A stretch of 20,915 nucleotides of DNA from a virus, in the IMG/VR virus record IMGVR_UViG_3300027668_000982, positions 1 through 20,915 of that record; one strand, 5' to 3'. Positions 12,286 through 20,915 of the stretch are shown piece after piece. The first letter of the stretch is position 1, and the number at the start of each line of letters is the position of its first letter. Position numbers and translations under genes: made by a program. The notes beneath the pieces were generated by a model that saw only the letters and a list, made by a program, of their open reading frames with translations, searched no databases and had not been told where the DNA came from.

Positions 12286-12323
12286 AAAAAGCCCTACCTA
12301 AGGAGACTCAGGTGGGGCTTTTT
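12286..12323. terminator. Bidirectional rho-independent terminator
   Basis: AAAAAGCCCTACCT (12286-12299) pairs with AGGTGGGGCTTTTT (12310-12323) with a single G-T wobble, giving a 14-bp stem over a 10-base loop. A-runs on one side and T-runs on the other make U-tracts in both directions. It sits exactly between the converging gene blocks, ending the plus-strand operon and the minus-strand operon. Confidence 0.92.
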
Positions 12324-12335
12324 ATTGCCTAGAGT

Positions 12336-14261
12336 TTAGTACCTAGGTTCTTGCTCAGGTTTGTTATCTACAATAGCAGAAGTACCTACAATGTTCTTAG
12401 CTACTTGTGCATAATCATCAACACCTGCTGTAACACCTCTAGTTGAATCGGCTATTGTCAGCATACGCTGATGTGCCCTAGGGCTTAGGCCTCCTAAACC
12501 TTCTGTTGGTAACGGTATGCCCCTCTTCTCTGCTAAAGCTTGAGCACCCTTCACGACAGGATCTACGTAAACTGGGTTATTGCGATCATAACCTTTCATC
12601 TTACCATCCCTAAGGTCAGCAAGTGTACCAGAGATCGGAGGAAACACAGTAACTAACCTAGTGCCGCCTACAGGTTTATACCCCATCATATCCGCTTCAT
12701 CCGAAGTAGCTATAGTGTAAGTACCGTCCCTCTTGAACTCTGCCCAGTCATTAACACCACCTAGCTCCTTAGCTTGTGAAGTGTGTGAGTTACTTATTGA
12801 CCAACTATCATTCTGTGCATTGTACTTAGCAGGTGGCAGTTTGTCCAACTGTGCTTCTAAAGCATCGAAGTTCTTCTGCTGTGGCTTACTCAAACCTTTC
12901 CCACTAGCCTTTAGTTCATGGAACCTAAGATATTCACGTACTGAGGTTGTAGGTGATGCATGATTACGTAAGCGCATAAGATCGCTCATGACCTGTGTGT
13001 CTGCAAAGTATTTAGGATCCACTTCATTAGCTAAAGTATGCATGAACTTACTAGCTTTAGAGCCACTACTGACAGCACTACCGATCTCAGCGCCCATTTG
13101 AGGATGTTGTTCCACAGGGTTCTTAACCATAATCTGTACGTCAGGTGCATCATCACCTAGCTTCCAAGCCCTTACTAAGTGAGCGTTGAAAGCATCCTTA
13201 GTTCCTTGTGAGATTGCACCTGTGTTGTGTCTAACAGCGTTTTCCCATACACCGTCTAAGCCACCATTAGCAATCGTTTTGAAAGACATAACCTGAGAAC
13301 CAAAGAGCTCTGTGATTATAGGAGGTACTTCCCCTGAAGGTAGTTGTTTATTCAGCATATATTGATAAGCTTCCAAGCCAGCCTGATAGCTAGGTGCCTC
13401 TCGTGCAAGCTCCATTATCTCAGCTCTCTTCTTGAAGCCTTTAGCGCCTATCTCTTTAACTTGTCTAGTCTTCTCTTTGTTGAGAATAGCTAATCTATCT
13501 GCTGACGCTTTAGCACCTTTAGGTGTCGTAGCTTTCCCACCTCTAACCTTCTCAGCTTTGATCTTAGTCTCTAGCTTATCAAAGTTAACAAACACTTGTC
13601 CAGCTTGTACATTCTTAAGGTGGCGTAAGGTCTGCGCCATGGCACCTGTGGAGATACCAGACGCAGTGGCCTCAGCTAAGGCTTGTGGTGAGTAAAGCTC
13701 TTTGATTGTACGTCCAACAGCAACAGCACCTACTTTAGCTACTCCCGCTATCTTACCTGCTATACTAGGCCCATAGAAACCAGCTATCTTAGTATCAGCG
13801 TTACCTGCAACCTGATTGATAGTGTTTCCAGAGAATATACGTTTAGCTTGACCAGCACTAAGAACATTAGCACCTGTCTCTAGAACATCAGTAGCCACTT
13901 TTATCTGGCTACCATAGTTATCATTCAGGTACTTACCGACTGTTGAGTTATCAATAACATCACGAGCTGGTTGAATTACATTATCATTAAGCGTGGTCAT
14001 TCCTTGACCTAAAGGCTCCGTGATACGATCAGGGACAATAGCTGATATTAATGAACCACTCACATCACCAAAGGCACCTGTGACGTTCTTAGCAGTGCTG
14101 GCTAAGGCTCCAAACATACTACTGTTTTCCCAAGCATCATCCATCTCAGCTTGTCGGCTGTCAAGAGAATCCTTGAGTTTAGTTCCCTCTTCCCTCAGCT
14201 CCCGTATAGGAGCTCCTAGGAAGCTATTATATATATCGTCTAGAGTTTGATTACCCGCCAT
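12336..14261 (-). CDS. Putative internal virion protein, 641 aa
   Basis: Large soluble protein at the 3' end of the minus-strand operon. I choose the ATG at 14261 (MAGNQTLDDIYNSF), with AAAGG upstream; a GTG at 14270 would add three residues. There is an N-terminal helical part with Ala/Gly-rich segments (about 150-210, SIAGKIAGVAKVGAVAVG). A Lys-rich central coiled region follows (about 220-290), then a mixed C-terminal domain. I do not recognise a catalytic domain. Position and composition resemble the internal (ejection) proteins of podoviruses, which line or cross the cell envelope, but this is inference. Its start overlaps the preceding gene by 11 bases. Mass spectrometry of virions would decide. 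Confidence 0.65.
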   Translation of the reverse strand: MAGNQTLDDIYNSFLGAPIRELREEGTKLKDSLDSRQAEMDDAWENSSMFGALASTAKNVTGAFGDVSGSLISAIVPDRITEPLGQGMTTLNDNVIQPARDVIDNSTVGKYLNDNYGSQIKVATDVLETGANVLSAGQAKRIFSGNTINQVAGNADTKIAGFYGPSIAGKIAGVAKVGAVAVGRTIKELYSPQALAEATASGISTGAMAQTLRHLKNVQAGQVFVNFDKLETKIKAEKVRGGKATTPKGAKASADRLAILNKEKTRQVKEIGAKGFKKRAEIMELAREAPSYQAGLEAYQYMLNKQLPSGEVPPIITELFGSQVMSFKTIANGGLDGVWENAVRHNTGAISQGTKDAFNAHLVRAWKLGDDAPDVQIMVKNPVEQHPQMGAEIGSAVSSGSKASKFMHTLANEVDPKYFADTQVMSDLMRLRNHASPTTSVREYLRFHELKASGKGLSKPQQKNFDALEAQLDKLPPAKYNAQNDSWSISNSHTSQAKELGGVNDWAEFKRDGTYTIATSDEADMMGYKPVGGTRLVTVFPPISGTLADLRDGKMKGYDRNNPVYVDPVVKGAQALAEKRGIPLPTEGLGGLSPRAHQRMLTIADSTRGVTAGVDDYAQVAKNIVGTSAIVDNKPEQEPRY

Positions 14262-15924
14262 TGGCTGCACCTTTCATAGGTATGCGTTGATTAGGATCTT
14301 CCTTCTGCTCTAGCAAGCTGATGATAACTAAGCGATCTGCTTTTAACTGCTCTATCATTTCTTTACTCTTCGAGACCTTGATAGCTTTACTTACGTTACC
14401 CAATAAGACACCAAGACCTTTCTTAGCGGCAGGGCCCTTTAGCATACGTGCAGTAACAGCCGTACCAGCCCCAAGGGCTAACGTGCCTGTAGCAAAGGCT
14501 AACCACCCTGAGGTTAGTGCCATTGTAGCTGCAGAACCAGTAGCTGCTATTGCTAGAGGAGTCGTAGGTATTGCCATACCAGTGACACGTTTAGCATTAA
14601 CATAAGCTCGTGCTAGAGATGTTTTAGCTAAACCAATGGATTTGTCAGCTAGGTTATCATAAGCTTTATACATAAGGTATTGCTTACGGAGTAAACCACT
14701 GACGTCAACATCAGGCACTGCGGTATCCACTGCGTTATTCATTGACTCACGTATGATCTTTAAAGCTTTAGCCTTAGAGTCCATATATTCATCGTTGACC
14801 ATCTTAGGGTCAATATCTAGCAACCATTTATCTAAATCCTTACGTGCTTGTAAGATACCTACAGAAGTACCATCAGAAGCATTTATGAAGTCTTTAGCTT
14901 GATCAAGTATAGCTTGCATCTTCTTAGGTGAAGCAATTCCGACAACGGAAGCATTCCCTGAAAAATACTCAGCTACCTTAGCATCTAGATCTGCATTTAA
15001 GACTTTTCGGTCAATATCGGGATTGCCTTTAAGCTTAAGTCGTTTGACAAGACGTTCAGCTGTAGAATCAATTTCATCGTAGACTGCATTAGCATTTACA
15101 ATTGGATTGTTACTACCTTTCACCTTAGGTATTAAAGATACCACGTTGATCACTTCTTGTTCTAAAGCATCAGGTGTTGTAGTTATACTACCTAAGAGGC
15201 CGTTAGTGTTTGTACGTCGTATGTCCTTACGCTCTAACTTTACAGGTGCTAAGATTTGAGTAATAACATCATGGCGACGCTCTATGCTTTGTAGCTTACC
15301 AGAGTTCTTTGCAGCCCATCCCCATTTGTCTAATGTAGCTGTGACAGGAGGAACTTTAGTGGCGGGGACACCCATAAGAGCTAAATCAAAACCAGCTCCA
15401 AGACGCATAGCCTCTTGAGGGTGGTTCTCTTTCCATTTCAAGAAGCTACCAAAGCTTGTCTTAGCAGCCTCAAGTCCTTCTCTGAAGAAAGGAGTTTCAG
15501 AGATGTCATAAGCAATAGATGCCAATGACTCCATGGTGTACTCCTCTACTGTGTCGGGAATAGCATTAGAAAGTGCATGACCAGCTACCTTGAGACCTGT
15601 CGTGAATACATCACCAGCAGCAGGTAAGATAGCTCTAGTAGTGGCTATAGCAGGAACATCGGTAGGCATTAGCATACCTTCATCATACAGTTGCTGTGTC
15701 TCAGCTATGCCACTTGTCAATGAGTTTGCAACCTTGGCAGGAGCCTCAGTCAGTGTAGCAAGTAAGTCATCAGGCGTGGAAGGTTTATAATCAACAAAAT
15801 CAGCCCTCTCTTTAGCTTTAGCTTCAGTATAGACAGCACTTAGACTGTTAACGGCAGCATTGTTACCTTCAGAAGCCGCTAGTTGTATAGCTTGTTCATA
15901 GCGTTTAAAATCAAATGCGGCCAT
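14251..15924 (-). CDS. Putative internal virion/ejection protein, 557 aa
   Basis: A 557-residue protein starting MAAFDFKRYEQAIQLAASEG. Most of it is mixed helical. The striking part is a hydrophobic Ala/Gly/Thr-rich segment at about 455-493 (PLAIAATGSAATMALTSGW, then LAFATGTLALGAGTAVTA). It could form one or two membrane helices, and a basic helical end follows (KKGLGVLLGNVSKAIKVSKSK). Internal proteins of T7-like phages use such segments to enter the host membrane at injection; here that is inference. AGGAC lies before the ATG. The gene is spaced 2 bases from the one upstream and overlaps the next, a tight structural operon. Confidence 0.65.
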   Translation of the reverse strand: MAAFDFKRYEQAIQLAASEGNNAAVNSLSAVYTEAKAKERADFVDYKPSTPDDLLATLTEAPAKVANSLTSGIAETQQLYDEGMLMPTDVPAIATTRAILPAAGDVFTTGLKVAGHALSNAIPDTVEEYTMESLASIAYDISETPFFREGLEAAKTSFGSFLKWKENHPQEAMRLGAGFDLALMGVPATKVPPVTATLDKWGWAAKNSGKLQSIERRHDVITQILAPVKLERKDIRRTNTNGLLGSITTTPDALEQEVINVVSLIPKVKGSNNPIVNANAVYDEIDSTAERLVKRLKLKGNPDIDRKVLNADLDAKVAEYFSGNASVVGIASPKKMQAILDQAKDFINASDGTSVGILQARKDLDKWLLDIDPKMVNDEYMDSKAKALKIIRESMNNAVDTAVPDVDVSGLLRKQYLMYKAYDNLADKSIGLAKTSLARAYVNAKRVTGMAIPTTPLAIAATGSAATMALTSGWLAFATGTLALGAGTAVTARMLKGPAAKKGLGVLLGNVSKAIKVSKSKEMIEQLKADRLVIISLLEQKEDPNQRIPMKGAANGG

Positions 15925-15926
15925 GG

Positions 15927-17375
15927 TTATAGTCCTATTCTATCTAAGATTGCTTGAGCTTCAGGGGACAATTGTATTGTTGTTGGCACCTGAGGCGTTT
16001 GAGGTGTCCGTTCAGGACGTACAGGGGCCTCAAGGTAGAAGCTAGTACCATTCTTCCATTGATCATTACCTGATAGCTTAACTAGTTTATTCACAATAGC
16101 ATTGTTCTTAGCGATAGCCATATTGGCATATGTACGTTCTAACTCAAGTAACTTGTTGATTGACTGTTCTTCAAGAGCAATGTCACCTGCAGCTATACCT
16201 TGTGCATACTCCCTGTCCTTATCGGATAGACCAGTACCAGCACCAAAGGCTTTAATGATCTCAGCAACAGCACGACCACGGAACTTGAAGAATGCTTCAG
16301 TATTTCCTACCATCTCATCTTGTTTTTCAGTTGATAAGCCCATGGATCCAAGAATCTTACGTGCCTGTAGTCCCATCTCACCAAACTTACCAGTAACGAT
16401 ACCTTCATCTACCATGGCTTGTGATACATAGTTCAACTCTAGCAGCCTTTGAGCATCAGTAGCTTGGGTATGTAGTTCACCATAAGTTTCGAGCTCAGTG
16501 TCTACCATAGTCCTTGTAATGTAATCCATCTGTGTGACTTCTTGAGTAAGCTGAGGTGCTACTGACAAGTTAAGAGATGAAGCTTCAACCCACTTCTGAG
16601 TTGTTGGATCAAATACACGACCTGAGCTGTCTACTCTATAAAACTCAGTAGCATCAGTAGAGGTCTTAAATGGTTTTAAGTCAGCCTCCACACCTTTAAG
16701 CATATCAACGAATAAGGTGGAATCCATGCTATCAAATTCACCACCCTGTACTCGCTTAATCCACTCAGGGCCTTTGTTGTACTTAGCTGATAAAGCTAAC
16801 TTACCGTTACGTCCTTTAGTCTCACTGATTCTAATCTCTTCTTGTGATCTAACTTGATCAGCAGCCTCATCTAGGTCACCACCATTGTTAAGTAGTTCAA
16901 CAGTAGAAGTTAACTTTAGATTAGTAGCAGCAGTAACTAAGGACTCTCTGCGACGCTGTTCTTTAGCAACCGCAGCTTTCCTATCAGTCTCAGACTTAAG
17001 ATCAGCTTGTCCTTTCTGAAGTAACTGACCCCCTCTCTCTACATAACCCAGCTTGATAAGCTCACCACCAAACTTAATGTTACTTGAAGGTGTACCAGCT
17101 GAAAGTTCTTGACCGTACTGTTGTTGCATTGCCTGCTGTTGTGCATTCTTAGCTTCAAGCTCAGCTCTCTCTTCATCGGCACCTCCAGCATTATCACCTA
17201 GGGCACGACCTAAGATACTACCGAACATACTGCCCATACGAGCACGTTGAGGGTCACGAGCACCCTGAGCAGCATCATTCATCATCTTCTGTTGATTAGC
17301 CTGAGAGCGGACTCTGCGTTGCTTTAAGAGATCATCAACTGTAATCCCTTGTGTAAATAAACCTTGATAAGCCAT
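15927..17375 (-). CDS. Putative virion structural protein, 482 aa
   Basis: A 482-residue hydrophilic protein (start MAYQGLFTQGITVDDLLKQR) with a Gln/Ala-rich helical N-terminus (about residues 70-90, KNAQQQAMQQQYGQ). A charged coiled-coil-like middle follows. A helical domain near 345-435 contains GTGLSDKDREYAQGI, then a Pro-rich linker (RPERTPQTPQVPTT) and a short helix at the end. The GTGLSDKDxE segment recurs, as I recall, in structural proteins of other podoviruses, but no function is fixed to it. There is no membrane segment. It lies between the Gln-rich repeat protein and the two putative internal proteins, so a role in the same assembly is likely. Confidence 0.62.
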   Translation of the reverse strand: MAYQGLFTQGITVDDLLKQRRVRSQANQQKMMNDAAQGARDPQRARMGSMFGSILGRALGDNAGGADEERAELEAKNAQQQAMQQQYGQELSAGTPSSNIKFGGELIKLGYVERGGQLLQKGQADLKSETDRKAAVAKEQRRRESLVTAATNLKLTSTVELLNNGGDLDEAADQVRSQEEIRISETKGRNGKLALSAKYNKGPEWIKRVQGGEFDSMDSTLFVDMLKGVEADLKPFKTSTDATEFYRVDSSGRVFDPTTQKWVEASSLNLSVAPQLTQEVTQMDYITRTMVDTELETYGELHTQATDAQRLLELNYVSQAMVDEGIVTGKFGEMGLQARKILGSMGLSTEKQDEMVGNTEAFFKFRGRAVAEIIKAFGAGTGLSDKDREYAQGIAAGDIALEEQSINKLLELERTYANMAIAKNNAIVNKLVKLSGNDQWKNGTSFYLEAPVRPERTPQTPQVPTTIQLSPEAQAILDRIGL

Positions 17376-17420
17376 AATTATTTCTCTTGTGTTTCTTTGC
17401 GTAGTGGAGACAGTTTATTA

Positions 17421-20400
17421 TTAACCACCTGTGAGCCAACCTAATCCAGTATCAACCCATCCAGATATATTGGCAGCACCGCCTGCAGTACCCGCGTAAG
17501 CATTTAAACCACCACCGAGTAGATTAAGCCAATCATTAGGTTGATAGTTATCCTTATTAGCTCTTGCTTGTCCAGTAATCAAATTAATACGGTTCTGTTC
17601 AGTTTCTAACTCATAGTTCTGAGCAGCAACGTCACGTGCTAGGTTATAGTTACGGTTACCAGTAAGCATACCCATCTCATAGTCTTGCAACTGTTGTTGG
17701 TTAGCCATAGCCATCTTCTGTTGATTTAGGCCATAATCCTGATACTGTTGCTGAGCAGCTAGTCCATAGTTCTGTTGACCAAACCCATAGTCCTGTACTT
17801 GCTGTTGTGTAGCTAAGTCCATCTTCTGTTGGTTAAGACCATAGTCTTGCATCTGTTGCTGCTGCTGTAGACCGTAGTTCTGAGTTTGACCTAAGGTATC
17901 AAAGGCTAAACGATCCTTCTGGTTTAAGGTGTCTAAAGCCATACGCTCAGTATTGAGACCAAAGTTCTGATTGTTGCTTAACTCAGCTAAGTTCTGACCT
18001 CTATTGGCTAAACCAAAGTTCTGTTGTTGACCTAGGGTATCCAAAGCCATACGTTCAGAAGCTAGACCAAAGTTCTGTCTATTACTTAATTCAGCTAAAT
18101 CTTGATTTCTACTTGACAAACCAAAGTTCTTGTTAGCCATAACATTAGCTTGGTCTTGAGTCTGCTGAGCCAGTCCAAAGCGATCTTGAGCCAAACCATA
18201 GTCCTGCATCTGACCACGTTCATTCAGAGCAAAGTTCTGTTGGTTGAGACCGTAAGCTTGATCCTGAGTCTGCTGAGCTAGTCCAAAGTTCTGTGCTTGT
18301 CCCTGTGCACTTAAGTTGAACTGGTTCTGAGCTAAGCTAGCCTGCTGTTGGGCTAGACCATAGTTCTGAGATTGACCTGCTTGAGCTAATCCAAAGTCCT
18401 GTGATTGTCCTCGTGAAGCTAAGTTAAACTGTGCTTGGTTGAGACCATAGTCTTGAGTCTGTCCTTGTGACGCTAAGCCAAAGTTCTGAGCTTGTGCCTG
18501 AGCATCCAAAGCTAAGCGCTGTTGAGACAAACCTTGCTCTTGACGTGCTTGTTGGTTGACTAACTGCTGCTGAGCAATATCTGACTCTAACTGGGCACCT
18601 TGGATACCAGCAGATAACATACCTTGGCCTGAGCCCATAAGGTTAGCGTATTGCTGCTGCTGTGCCTGTTGGTTCTGACCAAAGCGTTGACTATCTAAAC
18701 CAGCTATAGCCTGTGACCTTGCAAAAGCATCATCAGTAGATTGTGACGCAAGACCAGCAAGTGCTTGAGCTTGTGCTTGGTTCATACCAAATGCGTCTGG
18801 TTGTACCATTCCACTGTCTACACCAGCGCCTACAGCTTCACCAGCAAGCCTAAGACCTAGGCGACCTGAGCCAAACATATCTTGCTTAGCTAATGCACGT
18901 TGTTGTGCAAAGGCTGGATCAAGTAATGCTGAGCGTTGAGCAAACAAGTCTGCTGCACGTTGGTCAGTATTCATGTCAAAGCTGAGTTGATCTGGAGCCT
19001 GTTGTGCGTTAGTCGCTGCTTGTGTCAATAACCCTTGACCTGAGCCTACTAGGTTACTTAAGCTTGAGTAAGGATCGTTAAGGCTGGTTGTGGTTCCATC
19101 TTCGGTAGTCGTAGATGTACCTGTACCTGACCTAAAGGTTACTGGCTTAAATGTTCCTGAGTCTGCAGTTCCTGTAGGCACCGCAGCACCACCTTGTGCA
19201 ACAGCAGTAGGAGCTTGTGCAGCTATAGCTACCTGAGGAGCTTGTGCCTGAGCTGCAGGAGCAGCCTGAGCATAGTTCTGATACTGTAGAGCCGTGGGTG
19301 CTGCTTGTACTGCTACTTCACGTTGTAATGAATCATAGGCTGGTGTGCCTCGTGGTGCTTGTGCCTGATATGGAGCCTGAGGAGCTTGTGGCACCTGAGG
19401 AAGAATCATACCCTGTCGTGCTGCTAGCTCATAGGCTGCTGCTTGTGACTGCGGTGCCTGACGTGCCTGAGGTACTTGAGAATACTGAGGGCCTTGATTA
19501 GGGCGACCTTGGCTCTGTAGTGCCTGCTGACGTGCCAAGAGCTCTTGAGCCTGTGCCTGTGGAGGCTGACGTTCCTGTTGGCCTGCTTGGTTAGTAAGCA
19601 TACCACCAGTGTTGGGGCCTAAGAGCTGATTGTCACCGCCATTCCAGTTACCATAGTAACCTTCCTCAGGAATACGAATCTGAGACTGATTCCACGTAGG
19701 TGCGTAAGGATCATAAGTTGAATCAGTATCTTTAGGTATCGTAGGTGCCCAATCAGGCCTAGCACCATCAGTAACTGGAGCTGAAGGAGCATAAGGATCT
19801 ACTGCAGGAGCATTACGCAAGTCTTCTTGACGTTGCCATTCATCCATTCCTAGATATGCTTGGTCTGCTGCAATGTCATAAGGAGTCTTAACATAAGCAT
19901 TGGGATCTACATAATTAGGATCTTTAGGTGCCCACGAAGGACGACCATCAGGGCCACCAATGTAGTGTAGACCAATCTTACCCATCTCTGCTTTTACAGT
20001 TTCAGGAGTATCTTCTACTACTGTACCGTCTTCACTTACAGTGTGTGTTGCACCCATACTATTAATATCAGCGTTTTCATCACCACGAGTAGGCTTACCT
20101 GATTTATCATTATCCACATGATATAGCTCACGTGCAGCATTAACTGCATCTTGGACAGACATACCTGTGGGTAATCCATCCTTGACCATCTTATCATAGT
20201 GCACCTTAACTGCATCATTCATGCCGTACTTGGTTTGATTCCAGAAGGTCTTACCAGCTGTCTTAAGCATAGCAGCCGTAGGCTTTAGGGCAGCAAGAAG
20301 CATACCAACCTTAGTGGTAGGTAGTGCGTTGCCTTTATAATAACCAGCAGGGTAGTTAGCACCCGTGTTTGACTTAGTTGTGTTGTAGTTTGTTGACCCA

Positions 20401-20531
20401 CGGCCTACTGGGCCAGTGCCTGCAGAAGTTTTTTTACTATACTTTTTAATTACACGATTAGTTTCAGCCTGATCTGCTGCCAGTTCCGCTGAAGATTTAA
20501 CTCCCCTGTTTCCATCATCTATACTAGGCAT
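17421..20531 (-). CDS. Large Gln-rich repeat protein, putative virion component, 1036 aa
   Basis: Start MPSIDDGNRGVK, with GAGGG upstream of the ATG. Three regions are visible. The N-terminal 300 residues are mixed, with DPYAP repeats and Trp/Pro motifs. The middle (about 310-470) is a low-complexity Pro/Gln/Ala tract (for example PQVPQAPQAPYQAQAPRG), followed by a Thr/Ser/Gly stretch. The C-terminal part has a FGSGRLGL-like segment and then a long array (about 665-980) of 7- and 11-residue units such as NFGLASQGQTQ. A Gly-rich hydrophobic end follows (LNLLGGGLNAYAG and GWVDTGLGWLTGG). The array predicts a long coiled-coil-like rod. Context suggests a tail, tube or internal virion protein. 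I cannot say which. Confidence 0.75.
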   Translation of the reverse strand: MPSIDDGNRGVKSSAELAADQAETNRVIKKYSKKTSAGTGPVGRGSTNYNTTKSNTGANYPAGYYKGNALPTTKVGMLLAALKPTAAMLKTAGKTFWNQTKYGMNDAVKVHYDKMVKDGLPTGMSVQDAVNAARELYHVDNDKSGKPTRGDENADINSMGATHTVSEDGTVVEDTPETVKAEMGKIGLHYIGGPDGRPSWAPKDPNYVDPNAYVKTPYDIAADQAYLGMDEWQRQEDLRNAPAVDPYAPSAPVTDGARPDWAPTIPKDTDSTYDPYAPTWNQSQIRIPEEGYYGNWNGGDNQLLGPNTGGMLTNQAGQQERQPPQAQAQELLARQQALQSQGRPNQGPQYSQVPQARQAPQSQAAAYELAARQGMILPQVPQAPQAPYQAQAPRGTPAYDSLQREVAVQAAPTALQYQNYAQAAPAAQAQAPQVAIAAQAPTAVAQGGAAVPTGTADSGTFKPVTFRSGTGTSTTTEDGTTTSLNDPYSSLSNLVGSGQGLLTQAATNAQQAPDQLSFDMNTDQRAADLFAQRSALLDPAFAQQRALAKQDMFGSGRLGLRLAGEAVGAGVDSGMVQPDAFGMNQAQAQALAGLASQSTDDAFARSQAIAGLDSQRFGQNQQAQQQQYANLMGSGQGMLSAGIQGAQLESDIAQQQLVNQQARQEQGLSQQRLALDAQAQAQNFGLASQGQTQDYGLNQAQFNLASRGQSQDFGLAQAGQSQNYGLAQQQASLAQNQFNLSAQGQAQNFGLAQQTQDQAYGLNQQNFALNERGQMQDYGLAQDRFGLAQQTQDQANVMANKNFGLSSRNQDLAELSNRQNFGLASERMALDTLGQQQNFGLANRGQNLAELSNNQNFGLNTERMALDTLNQKDRLAFDTLGQTQNYGLQQQQQMQDYGLNQQKMDLATQQQVQDYGFGQQNYGLAAQQQYQDYGLNQQKMAMANQQQLQDYEMGMLTGNRNYNLARDVAAQNYELETEQNRINLITGQARANKDNYQPNDWLNLLGGGLNAYAGTAGGAANISGWVDTGLGWLTGG
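17586..18539 (-). repeat. Heptad/hendecad repeat array inside the Gln-rich gene
   Basis: Residues about 665-980 of the 1036-aa protein divide almost without remainder into units of 7 (for example DYGLNQQ, AELSNRQ) and 11 residues (for example NFGLASQGQTQ, RMALDTLGQQQ). The consensus is [N/D/Q/R]-[F/Y/M]-G/A-L followed by polar, Gln-rich positions. At one place a 36-residue superunit (11+7+7+11) is duplicated in tandem, containing two AELSN and two ERMALDTL. Such 7/11 spacing keeps one hydrophobic stripe along a helix. Confidence 0.85.
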
Positions 20532-20547
20532 ACTTAAATTCCCTCTA

Positions 20548-20832
20548 TTATGCGTTTAAAGCATCAATCTCAAGACGCAACCGAGCAATCTCAGCTACCT
20601 TAGGGTCTACCCATCCAGCTAGTTCAGCCCATGTAGTGCCGTCAAATGTATAACGTCCGCCTTGCCAATCCGCTGGAGGTGTTGCGCCAGTGTGAATGGT
20701 GGCATTAGAGGAGTTCATATCGCCAATGATAAAGTGAGGGCAAGTGATGTTCTCAGCAGTAGAGATTAATGAATGTTCATCATCAAAGGTATACGCTGAT
20801 ACGTTGTTAGAGTTAAATGTAATTGTTTGCAT
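20548..20832 (-). CDS. Small phage protein, possibly tail-associated, 94 aa
   Basis: A 94-residue protein beginning MQTITFNSNNVSAYTFDDE, a beta-rich start. A middle segment NSSNATIHTGATPPADWQGG follows, then YTFDGTTWAEL, and a short helical coiled end (VAEIARLRLEIDALNA). Small proteins with this SSNATxHTG-PADW-GG-YxFDGT pattern occur in marine phage genomes near tail or structural genes, with unknown role. Here it lies between a cut-off minus-strand gene and the Gln-rich protein. Its ATG overlaps the stop of that upstream gene (TAATG), and AAAGG precedes it, so it is translated in the same operon. Confidence 0.72.
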   Translation of the reverse strand: MQTITFNSNNVSAYTFDDEHSLISTAENITCPHFIIGDMNSSNATIHTGATPPADWQGGRYTFDGTTWAELAGWVDPKVAEIARLRLEIDALNA

Positions 20833-20915
20833 TAGGAGTTACCTTTAAGAATTAATGAAGTTGCTGATATTGCTTTACCTGCTACGACAGATGGAGTACC
20901 TGCGCTTGTGGCTAG
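20832..20915 (-). CDS. C-terminal fragment of a minus-strand gene
   Basis: A frame entering from the right edge and ending at TAA 20834-20832, with 27 visible residues (ending AISATSLILKGNS). The stop shares its last base with the ATG of the following 94-aa gene (TAATG), a tight coupling that supports it as a coding end. The visible residues are Ala/Ser/Thr-rich. Too little is present to name it. Confidence 0.6.
   Translation of the reverse strand, partial: LATSAGTPSVVAGKAISATSLILKGNS

Noticed and set aside
14262-14270. GTG start adding three residues to the 641-aa protein
   Set aside because: The ATG at 14261 has AAAGG at good spacing; the GTG lies directly on that site and lacks one of its own.
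17586-18539. CRISPR-like array because of regular DNA repeats
   Set aside because: The repeats are in frame, diverged at synonymous positions and of 21 or 33 bases without unique spacers. They are protein repeats.
19244-19501. Plus-strand 85-residue Leu/Val/Glu-rich open frame
   Set aside because: It is the complement of the Gln/Pro/Ala-rich tract of the 1036-aa gene. Low complexity explains the open frame.

Overview
This window looks like part of the genome of a lytic, T7-like podovirus, probably of the SIO1/VpV262-like marine group (inference). The evidence is a T7-type replication cassette (primase-helicase, family A DNA polymerase, flap-type exonuclease, endonuclease I), an endonuclease VII homologue, and a class I ribonucleotide reductase with its own thioredoxin-like protein. 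No integrase, repressor, tRNA or CRISPR array was seen. No RNA polymerase gene lies in the window, and the best promoter is a perfect host-type sigma-70 promoter, so host RNA polymerase probably transcribes at least the replication genes.

Layout. Bases 1-2172 (+) are an early block of small, tightly packed and often overlapping genes: hypothetical proteins, two small zinc-binding-like proteins, two single-helix membrane proteins and a possible winged-helix protein. Bases 2169-2346 hold the sigma-70 promoter and a leader rich in inverted repeats. Bases 2347-8112 (+) hold DNA metabolism: ssDNA-binding protein, primase-helicase, a small gene inserted between direct repeats, DNA polymerase, endonuclease VII, 5'-3' exonuclease, endonuclease I and a 54-residue protein. 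Bases 8105-12271 (+) hold a DUF3310 protein, a T4-type lysozyme with a Glu/Cys/Thr active site, a small unknown, a thioredoxin-like protein, NrdA, NrdB and a last small unknown. A strong bidirectional terminator (12286-12323) separates this from a converging minus-strand operon (12336-20915). That operon encodes large, probably virion-associated proteins, including a 1036-residue Gln-rich protein with a long array of 7- and 11-residue repeats.

How the genes fit together. Helicase-primase, polymerase and SSB would form a T7-style replisome. The two acidic, Phe-ending C-terminal tails (SSB and primase-helicase) fit T7-like docking to the polymerase. The exonuclease and the two branch-cutting nucleases would process recombination intermediates and host DNA. 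The thioredoxin-like protein and NrdAB would supply deoxynucleotides. The lysozyme ends the infection and needs a holin, for which only weak candidates are seen. The minus-strand genes would be internal or tail proteins made late.

The points most worth a second look are: the 67-residue gene between primase and polymerase, flanked by near-perfect 24-bp direct repeats, the second of which is an out-of-frame remnant of the primase C-terminus; the exact heptad/hendecad grammar of the Gln-rich protein; the Cys-type lysozyme; the promoter and structured leader before the SSB gene; the two possible starts of the DUF3310 gene; and a T7-promoter-like site inside a small membrane-protein gene.
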